A DNA stretch of 64,000 nucleotides, from contig NC_079900.1 in assembly GCF_024868665.1 (NCBI RefSeq), forward strand, positions 26,350,560 to 26,414,559. Direction: 5' to 3'. Each line of letters begins with the position of its first letter. Position 1 is the stretch's first letter. Shown one piece after another: positions 1 through 11,026 of this stretch. The position numbers and the translations under genes were made by a program. The notes beneath the pieces were generated by a model. That model was not told the DNA's origin, ran no database searches, and saw only the letters and a list, made by a program, of their open reading frames with translations. The stretch comes from Triplophysa rosa. Its lineage: Eukaryota; Chordata; Actinopteri; Cypriniformes; Nemacheilidae.

Positions 1-226
1 GAGCGGTCCACGTCAACATACTTTTTAATCTTTGGGTTTTGGGGAAAGTAGCAAGTCTTTTCAAGTCAAAAGGCTCAAGTCCAAGTGAAGTCACGAGTTA
101 CTGATGTTAAAGTCCAAGTTGAGTTGCAAGTCTCTTTACATTTTGTCAAGTCGAGTCAAAAGTCATCAAATTCATGACTCGAGTCTGACTCGAGTCCAAG
201 TCATGTGACTCGAGTCCACACCTCTG
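1..226 (-). mobile_element. hAT-like element, one terminus only
   Basis: The window opens inside a repeat rich in the words AGTCCAAGT and GACTCGAGT. It ends at 226 in a terminus whose reverse complement starts CAGAGGTGTGGACTCGAGTC, a start typical of fish hAT elements. The other end lies outside the window, so the target duplication and orientation cannot be tested. No coding sequence is seen. Confidence 0.55.
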
Positions 227-990
227 GAAATAAGCACACACACAATACTGTGAATAGAGTTCAGGTGCCCACAGGGCATTTAGAAATAGCACAATCAGTG
301 TGACTGTCTGGCCTGTCAGTCTCAGGGAAGGAAAACTGGGCTTGTGGTGAACCAAGGCACACAATAAAGATGGAAGACTGGTTCTGGATCTCATTGGTGG
401 TGCGCCACACTGGCCGCATACACACTCGTTTCCCTGTTCTGTCAGAGCTTGTCTGCTGCATGTGGTTCTGTCTCACTGGATTCACACTTAGGTCATTGTT
501 TCTCCTGATCCCTCAGTCCATGCAGATATCAAAATGCGCACACACATATTTGCATATGTGGTTTACGAGGACTTTCCAGAGATGTAATGTACAAATATTG
601 AAGTAAAGTGTATACGGAAAACTTAAAAATCACCATTTAGTATGTCTTTTAGGTGATTTGGTTATCGAGGACACAGGTTTGCATCACATAAACCATATAG
701 ACGAGCACACCCAGGAAATAAAGCAACAAACACAGCCACAGAACGGCAGAGTGTGTCTTTTAACACAGAGCCGTTGTCTTCTGTCTTGGGCCTGTTTCAC
801 ACCCTTTGTGTCTGCGGCACTGAAAGTGAATCATAAATCTTGCCTATTCGACGAATCAATCTGACAATCATTAAAAACAAACAGTGGCAGCTTTTCAGTA
901 AGTTTGACTGAATTAGGCAGATGATCGGGCAGCTTATATCTACACTTTTGGTTTCAAATCGATAACCAAGATTCCATGATGATTAAGTTT
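227..990. other. No supported feature
   Basis: Mixed-composition sequence with short open frames on both strands. None has a recognisable domain, splice structure or codon pattern. I see no terminal repeats. Confidence 0.5.
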
Positions 991-1140
991 TTACACTCTA
1001 CAAACACCTGTGTTAAATAACAACACATTCTGTGTGTCATTTAAGGACAACACATTAACATCTCTGTGTTATTAATTGTGTTAAAAATCAAAACATAATG
1101 TGGTAAATAAGATAAAACATCAATTTTAAGAGTGTAGTAA
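991..1140. mobile_element. Small MITE with TTACACTCT-type ends
   Basis: The left end reads TTACACTCTACAAACACC and the right end read backwards is TTACTACACTCTTAAAATT, giving short imperfect inverted ends around about 150 bp of AT-rich sequence with repeated AACACA/TGTGTT words. It is non-coding. The target duplication is not clear. Confidence 0.45.
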
Positions 1141-1547
1141 TTCATTTCACTTCATATAAACTTCTTGTAAACTTTTCTGCCTTTGTTTAAAGGAAGTGCT
1201 CAATATAGTAGACAACGTATTTTTAAAGAATAACAGCTGTGTTTTGTGGCAAAAGGTTTGTCAGTGTAAAAGCTAAATTGAACAGACAGCGAACCTTTCA
1301 ACTGGAACAGACAGCAACATGAAACAAAACGTGCGAAACAGACTTGCTCGTCCCACTGTTCAGAGCTTAATATCCATTGTCCTGGCATGGAGAAAGAGGG
1401 GGTTGTCTTGTTTTTAATCTGTGTCTTGTTTATATTTTTATTTTGAATTAAAGACTGTAGCGTTTGGAAAGCGGTGTGTTTACGGCGAGATATTATATTG
1501 ATATAAAGCTTATAGTGTGAAAATCAAACAAATTTTCAATATTTCCC
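1141..1547. other. No supported feature
   Basis: AT-rich filler between two repeats. A 62-codon frame on the minus strand shows no family signature. Confidence 0.4.
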
Positions 1548-1790
1548 CGGCTCGAATTTTTGATTTTTTTCTATTTTTACAGAAGAAAGAACAACATCAG
1601 TAATGTTGAAAGCCAAAATATAAATGCCACCGACGAACAGTTATTTAGTAATCAATTAATTTGTAGAGGGAGGTAAAAATTTACATTTTCACCTGAAATT
1701 TGGAGCCATATTAGAGGGGTAGAAAAATGACATAAGAAATATGCCAGCCTCGTAATTTTATGGACTGCTTTATTGAAATTTTGTAGGTGG
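1548..1790 (+). repeat. Dispersed repeat family A, forward copy
   Basis: This stretch matches, in reverse complement, about 10696-10870. Shared words include AATTAATTTGTAGAGGGAGG and CTGAAATTTGGAGCCAT. Its continuation (TGACATAAGAAATATGCCAGC) matches the reverse complement of about 4555-4625. It is therefore one copy of a dispersed family present three times in the first 11 kb, in both orientations. No protein is recognised. Confidence 0.6.
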
Positions 1791-2330
1791 AGCTATAGAG
1801 CCATTTTGCCACACTTCATTTTGAAACCCATATCAGATGTAACATTTTACCACCTCTGACATGTATGCCAACTTTCATGAGTTTTCAAGCATTTTTAGGC
1901 TCTCAAAAACGTGATTGATTTTGAAGATTATAACAAACGGAGCACTTCCTCACATCATCGGTGCTCGGGCCATAATTAACAACATCCCTTTATCCAAATT
2001 TCCCTATAACTCAAAGAAATATAGAATCTTATAAATGAACTATTAAGAGCAAGTTAAAGTGGAAGTTCACCCAAAAATCAACTTTGTGTGTTATTTTACT
2101 CACCCACCTGACGTTAAACATGTTTAGAGAACTTCCGGCGTCTTCGGAGCACAAATAGAGATATTTAGGTGACATCCCAGAGATTTCCAGGCCTCCTCAT
2201 AGACATCATGGTGTCAGTTTTTGCCAAGGTCCAGAAAAGTCCTAAAGACATCGTTAAATTGGTCCAACCGCGCAAAGTGGCTAAGTTGAATTTTGTGAAT
2301 GCTAAGTGAATGCTTTATGTGCAAAAAACA
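1791..2330. other. Repeat-derived sequence without a gene
   Basis: Contains the phrase AGTTCACCCAAAAATCAA followed by TTTACTCACCC, a signature common at the edges of fish DNA-transposon derivatives. I cannot set its boundaries. No coding frame is supported. Confidence 0.35.
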
Positions 2331-2628
2331 AACCAAAATACCGACTTTAATGGATATATTCTCCTCTGTCTTGTCAGTGTATGGCGCGCGTTCACGAGAG
2401 CACTTCTTCGTCTTCTGCATGTAAACACAGAGTTGCGCTTCTGCGTTGTGAGTCAGAGCATCGGCATCCAATAGGGGCAAGCCCCATGCAGCGTTCGGCG
2501 CACAAACCTGTCTACTTTTGAAGTGCTCTCGTCCAAGAAGAAGACGAAGAAGAAGTGCTCTCATGAACGCGCGCCATACACTGACAAGACAGAGGAGAAT
2601 ATATCGATTAAAGTCAGTATTTTGGTTT
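2331..2628. mobile_element. Foldback repeat (inverted arms of about 86 bp)
   Basis: The left arm 2331-2416 and the right arm 2541-2628 are near-perfect reverse complements, sharing CTCTGTCTTGTCAGTGTATG and GGCGCGCGTTCA. The spacer of about 125 bp contains ATCGGCATCCAATAGGGGCA. The 164-codon minus-strand frame across it exists only because both arms are open in complementary frames, so I do not call it a gene. Confidence 0.7.
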
Positions 2629-3804
2629 GTATCACGCATTCGCATGGGATAAATGAAGCCTGTGATTTTACTCAAATTTACGGACTTATTTCCCGGATGT
2701 GATGGCAAGGCTTTGCGTATAGTTTGTATAGCCTATATGGTGTTTAATGATATATGACCGTACCTGTCAGCATTTGAGACTCATGATCGCGAACTGGACA
2801 GAAGATCACCGCAAATGTTACGAGAGTTTCCATGATAAATAAACAAACGGGAGACTCCCGGCCAAAACGACAGTGTTGGCAGCTATGGATATGACCCAGC
2901 ACCCGAAATAATATCAAAACCCTTCAAAATAGCCTCCATTATTCGCAAATGGTAGATAAAACCTTAAAAAATGACATATGAGCCTGCCAAATCACAGAAA
3001 TGCCGATTCGCACGAGACTAATATTATCACGGGACCTCGGTGTTCATCAAAATATGGTAGGTAATTTGTTACTTCACAAATTACAGACATAGCCGATTCG
3101 CACGGGATTAAGATCACAGACAACCTCTACTATTATTACAAATGACTAGAGGTCCCCAGGAAATACTAATCCCATGCGAATAGGGCTCAGGGCATATCAA
3201 GCAATCTCTAAAAAAGCAATAGTGACGCATAGTACAACTATGTACTATAACTGTACATAGTACAGTTCTTTTACTCACATAAGATTGCTGCGCCATTCCT
3301 ATCGGATCCAATATTGACGGCACAGAACTGCTTTTTAATTTTAGTCTCTCCACAAATCCAGCGTCGACCTGTGCCTTGTTCACAAAGGAATCCGCGGTGA
3401 AATGAAGCAAACAAATGCTCAATGTTTTACCCACGTGAGCTGGAACGTCTTTATTAAATAAACTTCAACCACATATTAATAATGTCGGAATCCTAAGGAA
3501 GGTTATGCAGGTTATGCAGCGAATGTTTTCTTCCACAACCAGGCACTAACTGCACAATATTTTGCGATCTTTAACGGAATGTTTATTGCTTGCTCGCTCT
3601 ATCTGGTTCCGAGCAACTTGTGTTACTTCAGTACTGTCATGCGCGAACCAGTGGGAGGGGTTAGAGAAGTAGTCGTTGATATTCTTCTGTGGAGGCGGTG
3701 TTCAACCTATCAATAGATAGGTGCATTCCAGGACCTGGCATCCGCTGGGCCTGGTGTCAATAACAGTTGTAATTTCAGTAACAAGGGTGTTTTCAGTTCT
3801 GACA
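2629..3804. repeat. Degenerate repeat with GCCGATTCGCACG words
   Basis: GCCGATTCGCACG occurs at about 3002 and 3091, each followed by related sequence ending in ACCTC. An inverted relative lies around 3146-3190 (GAGGTCCCCAGG, CCCATGCGAATAGGGC). This is duplicated and inverted non-coding repeat. The frame at 3114-3434 is not supported as a gene. Confidence 0.4.
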
Positions 3805-3809
3805 CTTAC

Positions 3810-4340
3810 TGTCAAGGAACGGAATGACAGAACCCAATCGCAGACAGGAGATACAACAGAAAGGTTTTTATTTACAAAAAAACCCCACATAAAACAAAAT
3901 CCCACGAGGGGGAAAACAGGTAAGACTTCAAAAATACAAAATAAACACTTCCCACGTGGGGGAATAAACTTAAGAGAACGAGTGAACACAAGGATAGGTT
4001 GAGACTTACTCTTACAAAGACACGATGAAGTAAAAACAACGTGTTAGACAACAAACCGGCAACGGACAGAGAACAAAGGGGCATTATATGAGGGAAAACT
4101 AACGAAGGATAATTACACACGGGAGGTGACAGGCAGGTGACTGGGATTAACACTCAAAGTAAGATTACGGGAGACAGGAAGGTGGGGATGAGAGACAAGA
4201 CAGGATGACACGCGGCGAAAGTGACAACAAACGCCACGTGTCTCCACACAAAACGCAACATAAACCCGCAAGACGTGGTTCTGTCACGACTCTGTCCAGT
4301 GAGCATGAGAACTCGTAACAGGAAGGACAGAGTCCTGACA
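3810..4340 (-). mobile_element. Solo LTR (531 bp) with 5-bp target duplication
   Basis: Read on the minus strand the block starts TGTCAGGACTCTGTCC and ends CCTTGACA, the TG...CA ends of a long terminal repeat. It is bounded by CTTAC at 3805-3809 and CTTAC at 4341-4345, a perfect 5-bp duplication. It resembles 26543-27143 in its ends and in words such as TTGGGTTCTGTC and GTGTGGAGACACGTGGCG. No internal retroelement sequence or second LTR is adjacent, so this is most likely a solo LTR left by recombination. The family (Gypsy or ERV-like) is an inference from the 5-bp duplication. Confidence 0.8.
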
Positions 4341-4345
4341 CTTAC

Positions 4346-4625
4346 ATGATGTTCGCTTGAATACGATTCCCTCTTATATAACAAAAGCTTGGGTTAAAAT
4401 GGATGGTTATAATTCATGACTCCTTTAAGGTATCGACTCTGGAGTTACAGGCATGCAAATTTGATCAAAAGAACACAAAATATGCCCTTTATTCATTTTT
4501 GTCACAATTGGCATAAAATGCATCAAGGATTGTTAAAATTAACAGATATACCGATCTCTGTGTAAAAATAAATTATGATGCTGGCATTTTTCTCATGTCA
4601 GTTTTTACCCTCTCTAACATATGGG
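4346..4625 (-). repeat. AT-rich sequence ending in a family A fragment, reverse copy
   Basis: About 4555-4625 reads backwards as a version of 1708-1765, sharing TGACAT-AGAAA-ATGCCAGC. The rest is AT-rich with no feature I can support. Confidence 0.45.
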
Positions 4626-5735
4626 AGCAGAATTATTGCAATATTCTGAAAAAATAAACTATGATCCGCAAATAAATATGGAGAGTTTTACAAACATTTT
4701 TTAAATCCACATATGCACAAAAAGCGAACCATAAATATATGTTAGACGTTCCACAAAAAGAAATGGAATTCACAAATAAATACAATGAGATTTGCAAATA
4801 AAAAATATTTACAAATTTATTTCAATGGCATTTATTTGTAGATCACTTTCTGCACATTTGTGGATCGCTTTCTGCACATTTGTGGATCGCTTTCTGTGCA
4901 TTTGTGAATCGCTGCACGCATTTGTGGATCAGTGCACGCATTTGTGGATGGCTCTCTGTGCATTTGTGGATTTTGAAACATTTCTAACGTCAAGACTTGC
5001 GCACAATCCACAAATAGGTGGACTCCGCCCACTATCTGCGCAAGCCAATCGGGTAACTTCCGCTTTCGTTGTCCAATAGGGCACGTTCTAACTTCAGCCA
5101 ATCACGTTTTGTTCTGCACTAAGATTCAGGGAGCTAACATGGCGGCTAGTGCGGTCTAAAATGCATGATATACTAAGAAATGCGAATGGCCTCTTCTTTA
5201 TACTACTCAGTAATGATTGCTTGTGTTTCTATACATTGTCCGTATGTTAGTAACAAACGACTGAAATGTTTATGACTTGATAACAGAGTGCACGGACTGG
5301 GGTGGACAATCCCAGTGACTGGGGACTGATTTGGTCTGCTGCAAGCCAGCCGTTTTATTGTCTTTATGTACCAGTGATAAATATAGTAAGTGATAAATTC
5401 CGATTTTGGCATTCGATAAAATATAATCTGTTTCCCCGATACTGCATGGGTAAGCAGCTAGTTCGCGCCGCACACTCAGCGTGGCGTGGAGTTTCAAAGT
5501 GCGCAGCATTTGCATTGCAATGCGCACTGCAGCTGTCGGTGTAGGCTACTACCAGTATAACGATGGCAGAATTTAACGTGGAGGAAATCATCAGCACTGT
5601 CAATTTCTATGGCATTCATAATTCAAAATAAAACGTAATTTAATCAGTCATCTCTGTTTATCCCATTCCTGAATGATCTCTGCTGCTGTGGTTAAACTGT
5701 TCTGTATACTGTCTTAACTCTTGTCACAACAAAGG
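4626..5735 (+). repeat. Left arm of a large inverted repeat pair
   Basis: The whole block is matched in reverse complement by about 9508-10695. Landmarks shared in reverse order are the 22-bp minisatellite, GCGCACAATCCACAAATAGG, GCTAACATGGCGGCTAGTG, TACTACTCAGTAATGATTGC, GCGCGCCGCACACTCAGCG-like sequence, and CATCTCTGTTTATCCCATTC. Small indels separate the arms. For example, the left arm carries an extra duplication of TTTATCACT near 5375-5400. No conserved protein is apparent. Open frames persist in the same places in both arms but have no recognised domain. Confidence 0.8.
4840..4975 (+). repeat. 22-bp minisatellite, left copy
   Basis: About six imperfect units read backwards as GATCCACAAATGTGC plus AGAAAGC. 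The period of 22 is not a multiple of three, so reading frames rotate and the frames across it are not coding. The right-arm array is longer, so copy number has changed since the arms separated. Confidence 0.8.
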
Positions 5736-6506
5736 ATGTCGATCCTTTGACTATGATCTTGTGCACACAATATATTCTCAAATTCACACAGCAACCCCAA
5801 AAGTAAACGATGTAGGCCTAGTAAAATTTGTGTTTTCGAACCTTACCATAGTAAATATTGGTATACAACTGCAGATAATCAATTTACTGTAGTTAATAAA
5901 AAGGGTTGTGGCAGTGCTCTTATATAGCGTGTTATACGATATACGTCACCATTTTACCTGGTGGTAAATAAATCAATATTGTTGGGTTATAATTATGTAT
6001 ATATTGCTGCCTTTTAAATGACACATAGGACATCTTTAAAATACTGTTTATTTCATTTATTAAATAAAAAACAACGCGGGCAATAAGAACGGAAGGGAGG
6101 CAACAACTTTTCTCTTCAATGAAAAAAGTATGAAGCAAAATATGAAATTGCCAAATAAAAATGAATTGAAGCTAATTGTACAAATTAATGGGTTCTCCAT
6201 ACAAATGCACAAAAGGCACTGGATATTACATGGCATTTCAGTAAAGCCCTTTTCATACAGAGATCCCGGAAAATATGCAGAAGATGTGTCCCGGGATGAC
6301 GGGATCGGTTGATTTTGGTTCACACTGCCAGTGATTTTCTGGAACCTGTGCGTGCGTTCACACACATCCTAAAGACATGTGACGTGTAATGTACTGTAAT
6401 GTAGTTGGGAACGTAGCGCTGTCACGGTGAAGGAATTTTCCTTGCAGTGATATTGGCTTTTTTATAGTGCAATAGCGCAGTTTGCTATATTATAACCACA
6501 TTCCTT
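5736..6506. other. No supported feature
   Basis: AT-rich sequence with short open frames only. I see no domain, splice pattern, inverted ends or tandem array. Confidence 0.45.
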
Positions 6507-7433
6507 CACTGTAAACCCGGATAAGTTCTACTAACTCAAAAAATTTGAGGCAACTGATTGCCTCTATTTTTTTAAGTTTGCAAACTTAAATATCATCAGT
6601 GAGCATATAGTTAGTTATTTGAGTAACTGTAAATTTTAAATAAACATTAATTTAAATCAAAATATATATTTAGTGTTTGGTTCATCTTAATTTAATGCAA
6701 CTCAAAGTTTTGAGTACTGACAACTTTACTTAGTCTGCAACATTATTTTAAACAGCTGAAAAAGTGAAAGTGAAGTGTGGTATTCCATACTCGGAAATAG
6801 TGCTCTGCATTTAACCCATCCAAGTGCACACACACACCATGAACACACACCCAGAGAAGTGAGCAGCCATTGCTGTGGCGCCCGGGGAGCAGTTCGGGGG
6901 ATCGGTGCCTTGCTCAAGGGTCTCACCTCAGCCGTGGTATTGAAGGTGGAGGAGAGCGCTAATCCTTGACTCCCCCCACCTACAATCCCTGCTGGTACTG
7001 AGGCTCGAACCGGCAACGTTTGGGTTACAAGTCCGAGTCTCTAACCATCAGGCCACAACTTGCATATTTTGAACTGATGTCGAATCCAACTGCCGTGCCC
7101 TGCGAGTGCGAACGTCTGGGACTCTGGGTATCTGAGTGAAAGCGTGTGAGTGGTGCACGTTCAGCGATTACGTCACATTTAGGTAAAAACCGGCATTAGA
7201 GGGCATATGTTTGAAATTAAAATATTAGAGTAGGGTTGCATCTATTTTTTCAAGTCCCCTAAGCTCTAAACTTTAGCCTAGTTGTAAAAACTCAAAAAAA
7301 TATTTACTGTTAACTTAAATCTCTGATAGAGGTTGAGTGAACTCAAAAATATTAGTTAGTTCAACTTTTTGGCACATTTTGAGTACCAGGTACTTTCCAT
7401 TATAAGTTAGTTACGCTGTTTGGGTTTACAGTA
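6507..7433. mobile_element. MITE with CACTGTAAACCC ends, interrupted by a SINE
   Basis: The left end is CACTGTAAACCCGGATAAGTT-like and the right end read backwards is CTACTGTAAACCCAAACAGC. Both subterminal regions hold ACTCAAAAA/GAGTT words typical of this fish MITE class. A tRNA-derived SINE sits inside (6760-7060). The target duplication is not resolved. Confidence 0.55.
6760..7060 (-). mobile_element. tRNA-derived SINE
   Basis: On the minus strand the head reads TGTGGCCTGATGGTTAGAG (box A-like, with a tRNA-type TGGTTAGAG) and then GGTTCGAGCC, a perfect box B consensus. A body with GCCTTGCTCAAGG-type words follows, then a tail rich in CACTTTCAC. This is the usual layout of a pol III-driven SINE. 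A diverged second copy in the same orientation lies at about 20480-20690. Confidence 0.85.
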
Positions 7434-8035
7434 GCCATCCAAAGTTGCGAATTTAGCTTATGCGCAAAATTGGAATATTGCATAAAACATTTTCGAATAA
7501 GCACCGTTTCCATCCAAATAGTCAACCGTCACTTCCTAATAAACTGCCACTAAATATCAGTAAGAAAAGTAAGAGAAGCCACTGAATATAATGATTTTCA
7601 TATATAATAATACATGCGCAAGCAGACGATTACGAAACACAATAAATGCGGTGCTTTTGTGGATGCCTGCTGTACACACAGCCTCCTGAAACACAGTCGT
7701 GACAGTTCTAAGTGGCAATACTTTGACGACTTTGCTCAGGCATTTAAGAATGACCATAACAACATTTCTCATGCTGTGTCACAAGATCATTACTCTGGTT
7801 AGCTTACGCCGTCTCAGTTACGTGACTTTTTGGAGGAATTTATTCGACAAATGCGTTTACATCTCCCATTATTCGCATTAACCTTTTTCGCAAAAAAGAA
7901 AAACCACCTCAAGTGAGCGTAAAAACTATTTTGCGAATTAAGGGTTTTTAATCCGAAATTTGCCGTTTCCATCACTCGTTTCTGATGCGAAACTTCAAAA
8001 TGCGAATAAAAACAGAGTGATGGAAACCCGCTTAG
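7434..8035. mobile_element. Probable MITE with TTTCCATC ends
   Basis: CCATCCAAAGTTGCGAATTTA near the left edge is mirrored by GAATAAAAACAGAGTGATGG near the right. CCGTTTCCATC recurs internally in both orientations (about 7503 and 7963). The frames inside are short and unremarkable. Confidence 0.4.
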
Positions 8036-8639
8036 TGTTCTATATTCAGTGCCAAATAGGCCTAAAAAGGCTCCTAAATGGGGTTAGCATACATTGTTGG
8101 TTTTTAAATGATAAAGATCTAAATTTAAAACAAAATAAGTACTTTTTATAGTCTATTTATTGGTTAAAAAAAATTGGTAAAACCAAGGCATAGCCCAAAC
8201 AGCTGAAGTTAAATATAAGAAAAATATGAACATATGAAAACAAAAGCAAATTGTTTGGGCTTGTAGGTGCAAATTTACAGAACCTCAATAAAAATGATAA
8301 CAGAACGATGCGCAGTTTTAATAAAAAATGTGTCAGTAGCCTGTTTTTACTATAGGCTACTTTAACTGCGATACAAAAGGCAATTATTTTGTTTTACATG
8401 TTTTTGTTTAGAAAAAACAAGCATGCTCAGGTAGGGTCAAATCAGTCTGTTAATAAAAAAATCGCTCCTCCACGTCGTGTAAATCAAGAGACGTACAAGA
8501 CTTGTTTTGAAGGTTGCTAAGCGATCAAGTTTATTAAAGTTCTCTACCATTGTAACATTGTGTTCATCGATGAAGTCATTTAAAACTTGCTGCATTTAGA
8601 GGCGACATATTCTCTCTCAATTTCAGTTTACATGCTCGG
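8036..8639. other. No supported feature
   Basis: AT-rich filler between repeats. No gene or clear element. Confidence 0.4.
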
Positions 8640-9285
8640 GACACATACAAACACCCGAGACCTCCGAAGACTACAGCGGATATTTCGGACTGTTGAGCGA
8701 ATCACTGGTACTACCCTTCCCACTGCAAGAACTGTACTCATCCAGAGTGAGCGAGTAAAAGGGCTCGCAAAATCTCTCTGGACCCCTCACACCCAGCACA
8801 CTTTCTCTTTGAACTGCTGCCGTCTGGTCGGCGCTACAGAGCACTGAGCACCAAAACAGCCAAATAAAGTTTCTTCCCTCAGGTCATCTACCCCATGAAC
8901 AGTTGAACAGTTAAATGTTCTCCCCACTGTTCAATAAATATGTGCAATACTAAACTACTCACTTATACTCATATTTATTTATTATACATATGTTACTGAT
9001 TTAATATATCATACAGCTATCCCATTCCCTTACACAATTTTTATAAAGCACCTTATAACTTGTATATATGTAGCACATGCATACAATATAGCATCCGCTG
9101 CTCTTTTGACATATATTGTTTTTTTCATGTGTATTGTCTATTACATATAATTTTTTTATATTTTGTTACCTGTGTCTCGTCACTTGTCACTTTCAACTAT
9201 GTGCACTGGCAGCTTCTGTCACTAAGACAAATTCCTCGTGCGTAGAGCACATTTGGGCAATAAAGCTCCTTCTAATTCTGATGTA
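8640..9285 (+). pseudogene. 3' end of an APE-type (L2/CR1-like) LINE
   Basis: The translation from about 8660 reads LRRLQRIFRTVERITGTTLP, the end of the reverse transcriptase ORF of the abundant fish L2/CR1-like LINEs. A frame-shifted relic of the LFSLLPSGRRYR-type tail follows (AACTGCTGCCGTCTGGTCGG on DNA), then SFFPQ-like TTTCTTCCCTCAGG. A long AT-rich 3' UTR follows, ending in GCAATAAAGCTCCTTCT and ATTCTGAT, the usual tail motif of these LINEs. It is 5'-truncated and dead. Confidence 0.75.
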
Positions 9286-9507
9286 TGTTCTTTGCGTTAT
9301 TATGGGAAACTTTATATGAGCTGTTCATATAATAGTAAATGTATTATACTACTACAGTATTTCTGTGTGGGGAATTGTGGACAGAATTGTCCCACATGGT
9401 CATCTTGCAATGTAGCCTACTTACGGTGCTACCACTATAAAGACAACGCTTACTATTGTTAATGTTATGGGCAGTGTTTCTTACAGTGATCATTTTTGTC
9501 ATGGCAA
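9286..9507. other. No supported feature
   Basis: Short spacer between the LINE tail and the right arm of the inverted repeat. Confidence 0.4.
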
Positions 9508-10695
9508 AGAGTTAGACAGTAGCCTATACAGAACAGTTTAGCCACAGCAGCAGAGATCATTCAGGAATGGGATAAACAGAGATGACTGATTAAATTACAT
9601 TTTATTTTGAATATGAATGACATAGAAATTCACAGTGCTGATGATTTCCTCCACGTTAATTCTGCCATCGTTATACTGGTAGTAGCCTACACCGACAGCT
9701 GCAGTGCGCATTGCAATGCAAACGCTGCGCACCTTGAAACTCCACGCCACGCTGAGTGTGCGGCACGAACTAGCTGCTTACCCATGCAGTATCGGGGAAA
9801 CAGATTATATTTTATCGAATGCCAAAATCGGAATTTATCACTTTGGTACATAAAGACAATAAAACGGCTGGCTTGCAGCCGACCAAATCAGTCCCCAGTC
9901 ACCGGGATTGTCCACCCCAGTCCGTGCACGCTGTTATCAAGTCATAAACATTTCAGTCGTTTGTTACTAACATACGGACAATGCATAGAAACACAAGCAA
10001 TCATTACTGAGTAGTATAAAGAAGAGGCCATTCACATTTCTTAGTATATCACGCATTTTAGACCGCCACTAGCCGCCGTGTTAGCTCCCTGAATCTTAGT
10101 GCAGAAAAAAACGTGATTGGCCGAAGTTAGAACGTGCCCTATTGGACAATGAAAGCGGAAGTTACCCGATTGGCTTGCGTAGATAGTTGGCAGAGTCCAC
10201 CTATTTGTGGATTGTGCGCGCGTTTTGAAGTTAGAAATGTTTCAAAATCCACAAATGCACAGAGAGCCATCCACAAATGCGTGCACTGATCCACAAATGC
10301 GTGCAGCTTCACAAATGCACAGAAAACGATCCACAAATGTGCAGAAAGCGATCCACAAATGTGCAGAAAGCGATCCACAAATGTGCAGAAAGCGATCCAC
10401 AAATGTGCAGAAAGTGATCCACAAATGCACAGAAAGCGATCCACAAATGTGCAGAAAGCGATCCACAAATGTGCAGAAAGTGATCTACAAATAAATGCCA
10501 TTGAAATAAATTTGTAAATATTTTTTATTTGCAAATCTCATTGTATTTATTTGTGAATTCCATTTCTTTTTGTGGAACGTCTAACATATATTTATGGTTT
10601 GCTTTTTGTGCATATGTGGATTTAAAAAAATGTTTGTGAAACTCTCTATATTTATTTGCGGATCATAGTTTATTTATTCAGAATATTGCAACAAT
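9508..10695 (-). repeat. Right arm of the large inverted repeat pair
   Basis: Reverse complement of 4626-5735, with scattered substitutions and a longer minisatellite. The arms are separated by about 3.8 kb that includes two MITEs, a SINE and a LINE end. The 135-codon plus-strand frame at 9607-10014 has a counterpart on the opposite strand of the left arm, split there by a small indel. It shows no recognised domain and is listed only as an open frame inside the repeat. Confidence 0.8.
10245..10490 (+). repeat. 22-bp minisatellite, right copy (about 11 units)
   Basis: Successive units start GATCCACAAATGTGCAGAAA. Variants carry GCACAG or GCGTGC at the centre, and the edge units are the most diverged. 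The frame on the opposite strand is a by-product of the array. Confidence 0.85.
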
Positions 10696-10870
10696 TCTGA
10701 TCCCATACTAACATGGCTCCAAATTTCAGGTATAAATTGACATTTTTACCTCCCTCTACAAATTAATTGGTTACTTAATAACTATTCATCTGTGACATTT
10801 CATACTTTGGCTTCCATCACCACTGATGTTGGTCTTGCTTCTGTAAAAATGGAAAAAAGAAAAAAAATCG
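10696..10870 (-). repeat. Dispersed repeat family A, reverse copy
   Basis: Reverse complement of 1548-1715, sharing CCTCCCTCTACAAATTAATT and ATGGCTCCAAATTTCAG. It joins the right arm of the large inverted repeat directly, whereas on the left the equivalent pieces are separated by about 2.9 kb. Either the left copy has insertions or the right copy has a deletion. Confidence 0.6.
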
Positions 10871-11026
10871 AGCTAATTTGCAAACACAGAAAACACTGCA
10901 AGCGTAAAAATGACAGTTTAAATCTCGATGCTCTCCATCTCCACGTGCACTTAAATATAAACAAACATTTTATCACAAAGACTTTGTCTGTGCTTTTCCG
11001 AACTTTTACTTTTTTAAAGAGGAGGT

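Noticed and set aside
2214..2708. 164-codon minus-strand open frame
   Set aside because: It spans a foldback whose two arms are complementary. The openness follows from the symmetry and no domain is present.
9607..10014. 135-codon plus-strand open frame with a counterpart in the left arm
   Set aside because: The same frame is broken in the other arm by a small indel, and no domain, splice site or codon bias supports it.
10139..10534. Cys/Ala/Leu-rich frames across the 22-bp array; possible CRISPR-like array
   Set aside because: Units are directly adjacent without spacers and the period is not a multiple of three. It is a minisatellite in an animal genome.
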